From Paenibacillus tritici (lineage in GTDB: Bacteria > Bacillota > Bacilli > Paenibacillales > Paenibacillaceae): a stretch of 64,000 bases of DNA. The DNA lies in NCBI RefSeq assembly GCF_013204885.1, contig NZ_JABMKX010000001.1, forward strand, positions 186,001 through 250,000, written 5' to 3'. The position numbers and the translations under genes are program-made. The notes beneath the pieces were generated by a model. It saw only the letters and a list, made by a program, of their open reading frames with translations. It was not told the DNA's origin and searched no databases. This document shows, in pieces, positions 25,888 through 34,127 of this stretch (position 1 is its first letter; each line of letters opens with the position of its first letter).

Positions 25888-27402
25888 ATGAAGAAAATGA
25901 AAGCAAGAACCAAGTGGCTGGTGCCGATTCTCGCCCTGCTGCTGATCCTGTCCGGCTGCCAGACGGTTGGCGGCTTCGATGTCAATAAGGCATTGCTCGG
26001 GGATCTGGATGTCAAATCCTCTGAATCAAGCACTACGATGACGCTAAGCGCTGTTCCTGCTGTAAGCATCCGTGCAGAAGACCGGGAAATCGTTGATCTT
26101 ATTAACTCTTTATCCCTTTCGTTCGGACATGTGAAGCTTCAGGATAACGGCAACGTCTCGGCAACAGGTGTTGTAGGTTATAAGGAAATGAAGATTCCGT
26201 TCTCCTTCTTCATGGATAAGACGAATATGGTCTTTACCGCAGAAGGCGCGAAGCAGCCGTTCTACTTCCCGATTCAGGGATACGAGGATTCACTCGGCAT
26301 TGAAGGCATGGATCAGGCCAAGACACTGGAGCTATCCAAGCTGATCTCCCAGTTCGTGGTCAAGAATCTTCCGAATCCAGGTGCTATCACCGTAGCCTCC
26401 GTAACAGAATCCGTATATGGTCAGCCAACCAGCTTGACGAAGCTACATACGGAAATTACAGGGGAAGAGCTTCCGGTATTGTTGAAGAGCTTCCTGAGAT
26501 CTGTCTCCAAAGACACCGAAGGCTTCACAGCATTGATCAGCGGTCTTTATGATTATTTGTATCCGCTGCTGAAGGCTTCTGGTGAAGAGATGAACAATTT
26601 CGATTTCGGTCTGGGCGAAATTCCGCTCGATGACAAAGAAGGCGTAGTCACTGTAGCGCATGACGCTGCCAAGCTGGGCATTGACGCCCTTCTGCTGGTC
26701 TATGACAAGCAGCTTGAGAAGCTCTATGAGGAAGCTCCTGAGCTTAAGACTGTGCTCGGCAAGGATACGAAGCTGACCGTGGACATGTTCGTGGACAGCG
26801 GCTTCCATGTCCGCAAACAGAACATCGACCTTAAGGTTGCTCTTCCGGCCAGCGAGGACCTGCCGCTGCAGAGTATCAATGTGAAGCTGGTATCCGAGAC
26901 CTGGAATGTGAACGGTCCGGTAACGGCTGATCCGATCAGCACCGACGGAGCGATTGACTTCTCCAAGTCACAGCTGACTCCGGGCGAGACCCTGAGAAGC
27001 TTCGAGCCATCTTCATCCGTGTATAAGCTGCTCAAAGAGGACATGGGAATCACCTCCAAGAGCCTGATGATCTCACCGGATGATGATTACTATTATCCGA
27101 TCGTGGATAACGGTACAACTTATGTGCCACTGCGTTATATCGCAGAGGATATGGATGCCACTGTAGAGTGGGATGCTCCTAACCGGGCGATCAAGGTGAC
27201 TGACGATGTATACGGCGACCAGCTCGTATTCAAAATCGGTTCCGCCCAGGCACAGATTGCCGGCAAGACCGTTAAGCTTCCACAAGCAGTATTTGTGGAT
27301 GAATACGGAGATGCTTATGTACCGCTGCGTGTACTCGCACAAGGTCTTCATGCCACGGTTGAAGTGGATGATGACGGGTATATCTGGATCGACCGTCCAT
27401 AA
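25888..27402 (+). CDS. Lipoprotein with C-terminal copper-amine-oxidase-like stalk domain
   Basis: A 504-residue exported protein with lipobox ILSGC (Cys about 29). The central 340 residues match no family I recognise and have a beta-rich look. The C-terminal 110 residues form a stalk domain (copper amine oxidase N-terminal-like) with paired blocks NGTTYVPLRYIAEDMDATVEW and DAYVPLRVLAQGLHATVE. Despite the name, this domain carries no copper or catalytic residues and is common on Paenibacillus surface proteins. ATG 25888 follows AGAGGAG. A strong terminator follows. Confidence 0.85.
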   Translation: MKKMKARTKWLVPILALLLILSGCQTVGGFDVNKALLGDLDVKSSESSTTMTLSAVPAVSIRAEDREIVDLINSLSLSFGHVKLQDNGNVSATGVVGYKEMKIPFSFFMDKTNMVFTAEGAKQPFYFPIQGYEDSLGIEGMDQAKTLELSKLISQFVVKNLPNPGAITVASVTESVYGQPTSLTKLHTEITGEELPVLLKSFLRSVSKDTEGFTALISGLYDYLYPLLKASGEEMNNFDFGLGEIPLDDKEGVVTVAHDAAKLGIDALLLVYDKQLEKLYEEAPELKTVLGKDTKLTVDMFVDSGFHVRKQNIDLKVALPASEDLPLQSINVKLVSETWNVNGPVTADPISTDGAIDFSKSQLTPGETLRSFEPSSSVYKLLKEDMGITSKSLMISPDDDYYYPIVDNGTTYVPLRYIAEDMDATVEWDAPNRAIKVTDDVYGDQLVFKIGSAQAQIAGKTVKLPQAVFVDEYGDAYVPLRVLAQGLHATVEVDDDGYIWIDRP

Positions 27403-27414
27403 GATGTAAGGTTT

Positions 27415-27454
27415 AAGCCGGGACCCCTGAGCAATCAGGAGGTCCCGGCTTTTT
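27415..27454 (+). terminator. Intrinsic terminator
   Basis: AAGCCGGGACC / GGTCCCGGCTT stem with an inner CCTGA/TCAGG pair, followed by TTTTT. Confidence 0.92.
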
Positions 27455-27469
27455 GTGCTTGTAATGGTA

Positions 27470-27540
27470 TAGGAAATTATAATATCCGTCTGATGTGGAT
27501 AAGGGGGGATGGCGTAGGGAGAAGTGTTCTTTGAAGGATC
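27470..27540 (+). repeat. Repeat element C, copy 2
   Basis: TAGGAAATTATAA, then TCCGTCTGATGTGGATAAGG, GGCGTAGGGAG and TTCTTTGAAGGA, matching 19689-19760. It starts 15 bases after a terminator and is followed by a copy of repeat B. Confidence 0.72.
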
Positions 27541-27589
27541 TGGAGCTGGTGCCACGGAAATGGGCAGGAGGGGAAGGGGGGAAGTAGTT

Positions 27590-27785
27590 GGATTTTCTCC
27601 ACTTGCTGAAGCACGGATGGCTCCTGGCGGGACAGCAGTTGTATAAACAGCACTTAATGAATCACCATTCAACCCAAAGGGGGACAACTAACAGTATTAG
27701 ATGCTCTTTTTCCACTTGCTTGCCGATTATCCGATGAAAACGATAAATTAAGATACATTATTCCACCTGCTTGTCACTGAGGAGG
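27590..27785 (+). repeat. Interspersed repeat B, copy 2
   Basis: Aligns along its length with 9850-10045. It shows TTGGATTTTCTCCACTTGCT, AAACAGCACTTAATGAATCA, CTTTTTCCACTTGCTT and AAATTAAGATACATTATTCC. No coding content. Confidence 0.75.
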
Positions 27786-27822
27786 CATCATTGATGCCCA
27801 AGTATTACCACTAAACCCAGCC

Positions 27823-27879
27823 TTGACAACTTAGGTTTACTGCAATAGACTTAACATCATAAGGTCTACTACAATAAAC
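27823..27879 (+). promoter_or_regulatory. Promoter with two BlaI-type operator dyads
   Basis: TTGACA (27823-27828) and TAGACT (27846-27851) are 17 nt apart. Two related imperfect dyads, GTTTACTGCAATAGAC (27835-27850) and GTCTACTACAATAAAC (27864-27879), cover the -10 and the start region 29 bp apart, an arrangement known for BlaI/MecI repressors. The adjacent BlaI-family gene is the obvious ligand. Confidence 0.7.
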
Positions 27880-27897
27880 TTATAAGGAGTGATCAGG

Positions 27898-28257
27898 ATG
27901 GAGCCCTACAAATTATTCGATGCTGAGTATAAATTCGCATGTCTGATCTGGGATCATGAGCCGATTAATTCTACAGAGCTGGTGAAGTTAAGTCTATCCA
28001 AGCTTGGCTGGAAGAAGTCCACTACATATACCGTACTAAGAAAGCTGTGCGAGCGTGGAATTCTCAGGAATGAGGAAGCGATCGTGACTGCCATCATCCC
28101 CAAGTCAGAGGCGCAGCGATATGAGAGTCAGACGGTTGTAGATAAAGCCTTTGACGGGTCTTTACCGCAGTTTTTGACCGCTTTCCTTGGGGACAAGAAA
28201 TTATCTGCGAAGGAGGCGGCTGAGCTGAAAAAGATTATTGAGGAGGCCTCCCAATGA
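27898..28257 (+). CDS. BlaI/MecI/CopY family transcriptional repressor
   Basis: A 119-residue winged-helix repressor with LIWDHEPINSTELVKLSLSK and WKKSTTYTVLRKLCERGIL, the DNA-recognition part of the family, and a helical C-terminal dimerisation part. In classic systems the partner BlaR1 peptidase cleaves the repressor on antibiotic stress. The partner gene overlaps by four bases (ATGA) but carries an in-frame stop, so induction may be lost. ATG 27898 follows AAGGAG with an 8-base spacer; the GTG at 27889 is too close. Autoregulation is likely through the two upstream dyads. Confidence 0.9.
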   Translation: MEPYKLFDAEYKFACLIWDHEPINSTELVKLSLSKLGWKKSTTYTVLRKLCERGILRNEEAIVTAIIPKSEAQRYESQTVVDKAFDGSLPQFLTAFLGDKKLSAKEAAELKKIIEEASQ

Positions 28258-29693
28258 CGAACCTGTGGGTCAACCTTCTGAACATGAGTATTACAGCCAG
28301 TTATGTGGCCGCCGCTGTAATGCTGGCAAGAGTCCTTCTGCGGCGTGTCCCTAAGGTGTTCTCCTATATTATGTGGTCGGCTGTAATGATCAGGCTGGTC
28401 ATTCCTGTCAGCTTCACTTCAAGCTTCAGTATTCTGCGGCTTATACGGCCTGCGAGCCAATCGGGCATGGGGGTTATGGAATTTGTTCCGCATAATATCG
28501 GGCTGTAGCCGCAGCCTGCTGTGGACACTGGACTAGATAGTGCTGGAAGCTTAATCAATAATCTTCTTCCGGCTGCAGCTCCGGCAGCAAGTACAAATTC
28601 AATGCAGGTGATCTTGTGGTCGGGAAGTATGATCTGGCTGACAGGCGTTATAGCACTGCTAATGTATAGTGTTATCTCCTACATGAGAATATTGCGGAGA
28701 GTCCGTACGGCAACACTTGTGAAGGATCATATTTTTGAAACCGATCAGATCACTACACCTTTCGTATGCGGATTCGTGAAGCCACGGATATACATTCCGG
28801 CCGGAATAAGTGAACAGGAGTTGTCCTATATCCTGCTGCACGAGCAGACCCATATTCGCAGGCGGGATTATCTGATTAAGCCTTTAATGTACCTGCTGGT
28901 GATTCTCCATTGGTTCAATCCGCTGATGTGGCTGTCGTATGCACTCATGAGTAAAGATATGGAGATGTCCTGCGATGAAGCGGTTATCAAGAAGCTGGGT
29001 TCACAGATTAAAGGCAGCTATTCGGGTTCCCTGCTTGGCTTTTCAGTCCGCAGAAGCGGTCTCGTAACCGGCAGTCCGCTTGCTTTTGGAGAGAGCAGTG
29101 TGAAGGCCAGAATCAAGCATATTCTTGCGTACCGCCAGCCCACTTCCAGGAGAGTTGCCGTCTCAACGATTGCGATTATGATCTTGATAATAGGATGTAT
29201 AGCTAACCCTAAGCCTGTGCAGACCGCTTCGCAGCCGCTATATTCGGGATATGCCGTAGACCGGCTTCTGGAGAACAGAACCATGTATGTGGGGGATAAT
29301 AGTAAGGTGGTAGCTCTCATCAACGACTTGCCGTTACCGGCAGGGGTAGAAGGTGCAGGCATCGAACTGAAAACAGGCTCTCAGCCATATGAATTAACGA
29401 TCCATTACTCCATGAAGGACGCTGCCGTAATGATGAAGGATGGAGCATTAAGCGGTGAGCTTTTATACTGGAATTCAATTCTGCTCTTCAGCCTGATTGA
29501 TAACGTCGGCATTATTAATAATGTGGTGGCTGATAACACAGGAGAATATGATGGCGTAACCGCTACTTATACCTTTACAAGACAACAGGTCGATCAGCAG
29601 CTCGGAGAGGATGTCCGGCCATATTCCAAGAATGAACCAGGCCTGCGACAGCTGATCGACCGGTTAAAGAGCCTGTCAGTCCTTGATTTATGA
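28254..29693 (+). pseudogene. BlaR1/MecR1-type M56 metallopeptidase, interrupted by an in-frame TAG
   Basis: The reading frame from ATG 28254 runs 84 codons, meets TAG at 28506-28508, and continues open in the same frame to 29693. Joined, it gives a typical 479-residue M56 sensor: N-terminal helices, then the zinc motif HEQTH, then FNPLMWLSYALMSKDMEMSCDEAVI, a membrane helix and a small extracytoplasmic domain. The stop lies in a loop after the second helix, with no ribosome site for a restart at the GTG at 28521. A single base change (for example from CAG) explains it. It could be a recent nonsense mutation, a readthrough case, or a sequencing error. Confidence 0.85.
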
Positions 29694-29704
29694 ACAATGA
29701 TGCT

Positions 29705-30058
29705 TTACCACCGGCCCACCGCCACAACCACAGCCAATACGATGAAGACGAGGTTCACAGCGATCTCCCGGTACTCCTTACGCTGAATGTGGAACACAGC
29801 TCCGCTAGCCACAACCAACGCAAGCGCGGCTGCGGCAACCGGTGTCAGCACTGGCATGATATCGAGCGCATAGGGAAGGATGATTCCCGTTGCGCCGAGC
29901 AGCTCGGCTACTCCAATCAAGGTGACTAATGCCCGGGGGACATCGGTTACCCAGCCCCAGGAGCGTTTCGCCTGCTCATATTGAACGGCTTTTAGCCAAC
30001 CGGAATAGATGAAACCAAGTGCTGCAATACCCTGAACAATCCATAATGCAATATTCAT
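29705..30058 (-). CDS. DoxX family membrane protein
   Basis: A 117-residue protein with four membrane helices and the DoxX-type patterns ALGFIYSGWLKAV, LIGVAELLGATGIILP and a final short basic loop. Relatives are linked to quinone or thiol-stress tolerance, but the biochemical role is unsettled. It diverges from an HxlR regulator gene, with a perfect 9-bp inverted repeat between them. HxlR regulators often control redox genes next door. ATG 30058 follows AGGAGGAG. Confidence 0.88.
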   Translation of the reverse strand: MNIALWIVQGIAALGFIYSGWLKAVQYEQAKRSWGWVTDVPRALVTLIGVAELLGATGIILPYALDIMPVLTPVAAAALALVVASGAVFHIQRKEYREIAVNLVFIVLAVVVAVGRW

Positions 30059-30137
30059 GAATGACTCCTCCTGATTACGTTTTTCCTGCCCGGTACTGGT
30101 ATAATAGCCGCAGAGATAGTTCTTAAGGAAGTAGGCA

Positions 30138-30164
30138 CTTTTAATAAACCTGGTCTATTAAAAG
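30138..30164. promoter_or_regulatory. Putative HxlR operator
   Basis: CTTTTAATA and TATTAAAAG are perfect 9-base arms with a 9-base spacer. A second dyad, GGTCTAT/ATAGACC (30152-30176), overlaps it. Both lie in the 139-bp divergent region between the DoxX and HxlR genes. Confidence 0.6.
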
Positions 30165-30197
30165 TAACCATAGACCGTTAAAGGAGCGGGGGGAGTT

Positions 30198-30527
30198 ATG
30201 GAAAAGTATTGTAAGTTCGAATCGGCGCTGGATATTCTAATCGGGAAATGGAAACCTGTCATTCTGCTGCAGCTTATTACAAACGGCACCATGAGATTCG
30301 GCGAGCTTCAGAAGTCCATCCCGGAGATTAATAAAAAGATGCTCACCCAACAATTAAGAGAGCTGGAATATAACGATATTGTACACCGCGAGGTGTATCA
30401 CCAGATTCCGCCGAAGGTCGAATACTCGATCTCGGAATACGGCAGAGGGTTAAGCAGCGTCCTGCAGGTATTGAATGATTGGGGAGTCTCGCATATTGAG
30501 CATATGAAGGGCCGGAATGAAGCATAG
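30198..30527 (+). CDS. HxlR family transcriptional regulator
   Basis: A 109-residue winged-helix protein. Characteristic segments are CKFESALDILIGKWKPVILLQL, FGELQKSIPEINKKMLTQQLRELE and the wing HREVYHQIPPKVEYSISEYG. The Cys at position 5 is where redox-sensing HxlR proteins such as YodB/HypR carry the sensing thiol, so response to quinones or disulfide stress is plausible. It diverges from the DoxX gene. ATG 30198 is preceded by a GGGGGG stretch. Confidence 0.92.
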   Translation: MEKYCKFESALDILIGKWKPVILLQLITNGTMRFGELQKSIPEINKKMLTQQLRELEYNDIVHREVYHQIPPKVEYSISEYGRGLSSVLQVLNDWGVSHIEHMKGRNEA

Positions 30528-30626
30528 ATTATTTTACCTTACGCTGCACTGCGTTTAATCAAATTCTTGATCAGGAATGATAGACTGGGAGGAGGTTTAC
30601 AGTTCAACAGCAAGGGAGCCATAGAG

Positions 30627-31838
30627 ATGGAAGCGGATGAGCAGGTTGTATCGGTGGAGCAGAAGGGGAAGGCTGGCGCCCTATTAGAAGTGCTGGTTGT
30701 ATCTGCGAAATTAGGTCTTACTTCCTTCGGCGGACCTATAGCCCATCTGGGTTACTTTCATAATGAGTACATCCGGCGCCGAAAATGGATAGATGAGCGG
30801 AGTTATGCTGATCTGGTGGCGCTCTGCCAGTTTCTCCCGGGTCCGGCGAGCAGTCAGGTGGGGATTGGCATCGGTGTGATGAGAGCGGGGGTGCTGGGCG
30901 GTGTCGTGGCTTGGCTGGGTTTCACTTTGCCATCTGTCCTTGCGCTGGTTGCCTTTGCCTTGGTGCTGCAAGGTTATGATATCGCCAGTGCAGGCTGGAT
31001 ACATGGTCTGAAGATCGTAGCTGTAGCGATTGTCGCCCAGGCTGTTCTGGGAATGGGACACAAACTGACGCCTGACCGGGAAAGAGTGACCATTGCCGTT
31101 ATTACAGCAGTGATTACATTATCCTGGCAAACCGCCTATAGTCAGATCCTCATGATTGCGGCTGCGGGCTTAGCCGGGATATGGCTGTATCGTCACCACA
31201 CAGCGGAAGGTCTGACGACTCTTCATATACCCATCCGCCGGTCCTTTGCTATGGGGTGTTTAGCTTTGTTTGTGGGATTACTCGTAGCTCTCCCGCTCCT
31301 CAGAGGCTCGGCTGAGACTGGAGGGTTAGCGATCGTTGACAGCTTTTATCGTTCCGGTGCTCTGGTATTCGGCGGCGGACATGTCGTCCTTCCGCTTCTG
31401 GAACAAGAGGTAGTCCCCACAGGCTGGGTAAGCCAAGCGGACTTCCTGGCAGGATACGGGGCCACACAGGCCGTTCCGGGCCCGTTGTTCACCTTTGCAG
31501 GTTATCTTGGGGCTATGACGGGTGGTATCTCCGGGGCAATTATTGCCACGTTGGCCATTTTCCTGCCAGCCTTTCTGCTGGTTATCGGTGCCTTGCCTTT
31601 TTGGAACAGCTTAAGAAGGAGCCCGAAGATTCAAGGAGCCTTGGTTGGCATCAATGCCGCAGTTGTTGGAATTCTGCTTGCTGCCTTGTATGACCCCCTG
31701 TGGACGACAGCGATCTTGGAGCCTATGGATTTCGCCTTGGCCGTCATCCTATTTGTGATGCTGGTCTTCTGGAAGCTGCCGCCTTGGATGGTGGTTATAG
31801 CGGGTGCAGCGGGCGGAATGGTGCTGGGAGTCCTGTAG
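30627..31838 (+). CDS. chrA: Chromate transporter (ChrA family, two-domain)
   Basis: A 403-residue membrane transporter with duplicated CHR halves. The N-terminal half has LTSFGGPIAHLGYFHNEY, CQFLPGPASSQVGIGIG and a pair of helices; the second half has SGALVFGGGHVVLPLLEQ, GYGATQAVPGPLFTFAGYLG. These GGP/GGGH and PGP motifs define the family. ChrA proteins expel chromate, though distant members may move other anions. ATG 30627 is chosen where homology begins, with GGGAG upstream at a somewhat long distance. Confidence 0.9.
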   Translation: MEADEQVVSVEQKGKAGALLEVLVVSAKLGLTSFGGPIAHLGYFHNEYIRRRKWIDERSYADLVALCQFLPGPASSQVGIGIGVMRAGVLGGVVAWLGFTLPSVLALVAFALVLQGYDIASAGWIHGLKIVAVAIVAQAVLGMGHKLTPDRERVTIAVITAVITLSWQTAYSQILMIAAAGLAGIWLYRHHTAEGLTTLHIPIRRSFAMGCLALFVGLLVALPLLRGSAETGGLAIVDSFYRSGALVFGGGHVVLPLLEQEVVPTGWVSQADFLAGYGATQAVPGPLFTFAGYLGAMTGGISGAIIATLAIFLPAFLLVIGALPFWNSLRRSPKIQGALVGINAAVVGILLAALYDPLWTTAILEPMDFALAVILFVMLVFWKLPPWMVVIAGAAGGMVLGVL

Positions 31839-31856
31839 ATTTCGCTGTAAAAATAG

Positions 31857-31914
31857 ATACGAAACAGCCGCGCGGATAAGCATCCGTGCGGCTGTTTCGT
31901 ATAGCTATTTTTTT
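31857..31914 (+). terminator. Intrinsic terminator of chrA
   Basis: ATACGAAACAGCCGC pairs perfectly with GCGGCTGTTTCGTAT around an inner GGAT/ATCC pair; a T-run ends at 31914. Confidence 0.92.
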
Positions 31915-31997
31915 CAAGACCTAATTCAACATAATAACAGAACGCAAAGAACCAATCCTATGGCAGTGATCTGTTTGAAGTCAACAACCGGTATTTA

Positions 31998-32255
31998 TTG
32001 CAGCATTCTATACGGCCCCCTTTACTTTACCATTTGAATAGGGAGAAGGAGCAATATCCTTTCGATTATGCACTGGTTGAGTATGTGGCTGGATCAGACG
32101 CCGAAGGTTATTTCGAGCATCCCGACTCCAAGGTGAAGGATAATGTCTTTGAGCAACTGGGGGAGATGACTCGCAAGAGGGATTACCGATCGTCATACTC
32201 GGTGTGCACTGCATTTTATAGGAGCTTGAGTCCCGAGACAAGCCTCTCTCTCTAA
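31998..32255 (+). pseudogene. Possible gene remnant, unrecognised
   Basis: The open frame includes EKEQYPFDYALVEYVAGSDAEG, which has the look of real protein, but no ribosome site precedes any start and the frame degenerates after about residue 70. It may be a decayed fragment between the chrA terminator and the clamp islet. I cannot name a family. The remaining gap bases show nothing else. Confidence 0.2.
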
Positions 32256-32322
32256 TCCGGATGGGAGGCTTTGTTTTAATAATGTGGGGTTATCTGTAGT
32301 GGGTTTATTTTCTTAATCAGAA

Positions 32323-32367
32323 TTATGAATTCATAACATTGTAAGACCATAGATCATGTGATAAAAT
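32323..32367 (+). promoter_or_regulatory. Promoter with perfect palindrome upstream of the RHH/clamp operon
   Basis: TTGTAA (32339-32344) and TAAAAT (32362-32367) are 17 nt apart, with TG one base before the -10. The perfect 14-bp palindrome TTATGAATTCATAA (32323-32336) abuts the -35. It is a candidate operator for the ribbon-helix-helix protein encoded next. Confidence 0.55.
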
Positions 32368-32423
32368 TATAACAAGGCAATTGAATTAGGTAACTAAAAT
32401 CAAAAACAAGGAGAGCAGATCAC

Positions 32424-32657
32424 ATGAGTGTCAATCAACTGAAAATAGGTCTTTCCAATAAAGAAGGTCAACTAGGCTTCATGTCTACAAGAGGAGGTCC
32501 CCGGGAGGGAGCCGGCCGCAAGAACATTGGAGTAACTAAAAAAGTGTCGCTAACTTTAACGGATGAGCTATGGGAGAAAGTGGACAAGCACTGTGTGGAT
32601 AATAAAATGTCCCGGTCGGAGCTTATACGCACTCTAATAGAATCTAGCAATTTGTAA
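32424..32657 (+). CDS. Ribbon-helix-helix (CopG-like) DNA-binding protein
   Basis: A 77-residue basic protein. The middle has TRGGPREGAGRKNIG, a linker common in phage and plasmid proteins, followed by KKVSLTLTDELWEKVDKHCVDNKMSRSELIRTLIE, a beta strand and two helices of the RHH fold. It should dimerise and bind DNA, possibly the palindrome in front of its own promoter. It precedes the extra sliding clamp by 19 nt and both are AT-richer than their neighbours. ATG 32424 follows AAGGAGAG. Confidence 0.78.
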   Translation: MSVNQLKIGLSNKEGQLGFMSTRGGPREGAGRKNIGVTKKVSLTLTDELWEKVDKHCVDNKMSRSELIRTLIESSNL

Positions 32658-32676
32658 TTCTAACTTGAGGAAACAG

Positions 32677-33813
32677 GTGAAGCCCGTGCAGGTCAATATA
32701 ACGAAGGATTCTCTTCTAAAAGCTCTTCAGCAAGTGCTTAAGGCTGTGCCAGCGAACAATCTGATTTCCAAATTGGCAGGGGTCCACATACATGCTCACG
32801 CGAATGCTATGGTAGTAACCACAAGCAATAGTAGTATGACTATTCAGTACCGTATTCCCGAGGGTTATACATCTTTAAAGGTTCAAAGGATTGGGGAAGT
32901 GGTTGTGCCAGCGCGATATTTTTACGAAATCATTCGGAAGTCAGATTCTGGTTTCATTACTTTGGAAGTGGAAAGATACTTAATGCTCACGATCTCCTCA
33001 GGACATACGCGGATTCGGTTATGTGGAATGGATGCTGCGGATTACCCAAAAGTACATACTATAGAAAGTCACCCCTTACTCAAATTAAGGATTAATAACG
33101 CTCTATTGAAAACTTCCATTAAACAGGTGGCATGTGCTGCTTCAACGTCTGAGCATAGACCTGTTTTAACAGGTATTTCTTTTAAATACAGTAATCAAGA
33201 GCTTAATCTAATGGCAACGGATGGTGTTCGTCTTGCTTCCCGGACTTTGAATATAGACCATGAAGCTGATGGAGATAGACATATTATTATTCCCGGTCGA
33301 AATTTACTTGAGGCTGCCAAAATAATGGACGGAGAGGAGAGTGCAACTGAAGTTGAAGTAAGCAGCAATCAGATAAGATTTACTACCAATAACATTCAGG
33401 TTCAGTCTGCCTTGATTGAGGGAGAGTACCCGTCCCTGCGAAACGTGATTCCGCAAGCTTTTATATCAGAGATCATAGTTGAAACGCCCTCCTTATTAAA
33501 AGCGATTGAACGGGCAACGGTGTTGGCCAGTGAAAGTATCATAAGGATAGCGGCAACTGTTGATACGTTAAACTTATTATCCCAAACTACAGAAATCGGT
33601 GATATTCAGGATGAGATTCCTATCCAAGAGAGGAGCGGTGAGGATTTTATCCTCTCATTAAATGGAAAATATTTCGCGGACATCCTCCATGATATAGACA
33701 ATAAGTTCGTACGGCTAAGGTATACTGGCAAAATGAGCCCAATTGTTATACAACCGCTAAACGACCTATCGTCTACCTTGTTTCTACTAACACCGGTGCG
33801 TACTGCAAATTAA
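32677..33813 (+). CDS. Second DNA polymerase III beta subunit (sliding clamp paralog)
   Basis: A 378-residue protein, the normal length of bacterial beta clamps, with three clamp domains. Recognisable parts are KDSLLKALQQVLKAVP (domain 1), STSEHRPVLTGISFKY and MATDGVRLASRTL (domain 2), IEGEYPSLRNVIPQ, and the C-terminal MSPIVIQPL...LTPVRTAN (domain 3). It lacks the dnaA/recF context of the housekeeping dnaN, so it is an extra copy. GTG 32677 follows GAGG by six bases; TTG 32665 would include that site. Base composition and the RHH partner suggest transfer from a mobile element. Confidence 0.9.
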   Translation: MKPVQVNITKDSLLKALQQVLKAVPANNLISKLAGVHIHAHANAMVVTTSNSSMTIQYRIPEGYTSLKVQRIGEVVVPARYFYEIIRKSDSGFITLEVERYLMLTISSGHTRIRLCGMDAADYPKVHTIESHPLLKLRINNALLKTSIKQVACAASTSEHRPVLTGISFKYSNQELNLMATDGVRLASRTLNIDHEADGDRHIIIPGRNLLEAAKIMDGEESATEVEVSSNQIRFTTNNIQVQSALIEGEYPSLRNVIPQAFISEIIVETPSLLKAIERATVLASESIIRIAATVDTLNLLSQTTEIGDIQDEIPIQERSGEDFILSLNGKYFADILHDIDNKFVRLRYTGKMSPIVIQPLNDLSSTLFLLTPVRTAN

Positions 33814-33882
33814 ACAAATCAAGCTTTGAGATATTTTGTGGAATCACCTCGATGAGGACCGGAAGCTGTTCTATCAGTTTCA

Positions 33883-34098
33883 TTACCTGGCCAAATCAAG
33901 TCCCTTATCGGCAAGCGCCTGGCGGATGATACGGATGCCTTTGGGTCCCATGCCGTGCAAACTCAGCAGCTCTGCTTCCGTCATTGAAGTTAACTGCTCC
34001 AGGCGGATCATTCCTGCTGCGGCCAGCGCCCGGTGCGCAGGCTTGGACAGGGTCTCCGGCAGACTGCTGCCCTGTGACGATTCACGAGATTCTGTCAT
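33883..34098 (-). CDS. Small helix-hairpin-helix DNA-binding protein (RpoA C-terminal-like)
   Basis: A 71-residue protein. From about residue 16 it has LSKPAHRALAAAGMIRLEQL, MTEAELLSLHGMGPKGIRIIRQAL, the two-helix pattern with GMGPKG hairpin found in the C-terminal domain of RNA polymerase alpha and in similar stand-alone proteins. It could bind DNA or a transcription factor. ATG 34098 has AAGGAG at proper distance; ATG 34104 is too close. It follows the phosphoesterase gene by 29 nt on the same strand, probably in one transcript. Confidence 0.85.
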   Translation of the reverse strand: MTESRESSQGSSLPETLSKPAHRALAAAGMIRLEQLTSMTEAELLSLHGMGPKGIRIIRQALADKGLDLAR

Positions 34099-34127
34099 AA
34101 TCATAGCTCCTTCGATATTAGAATCAC

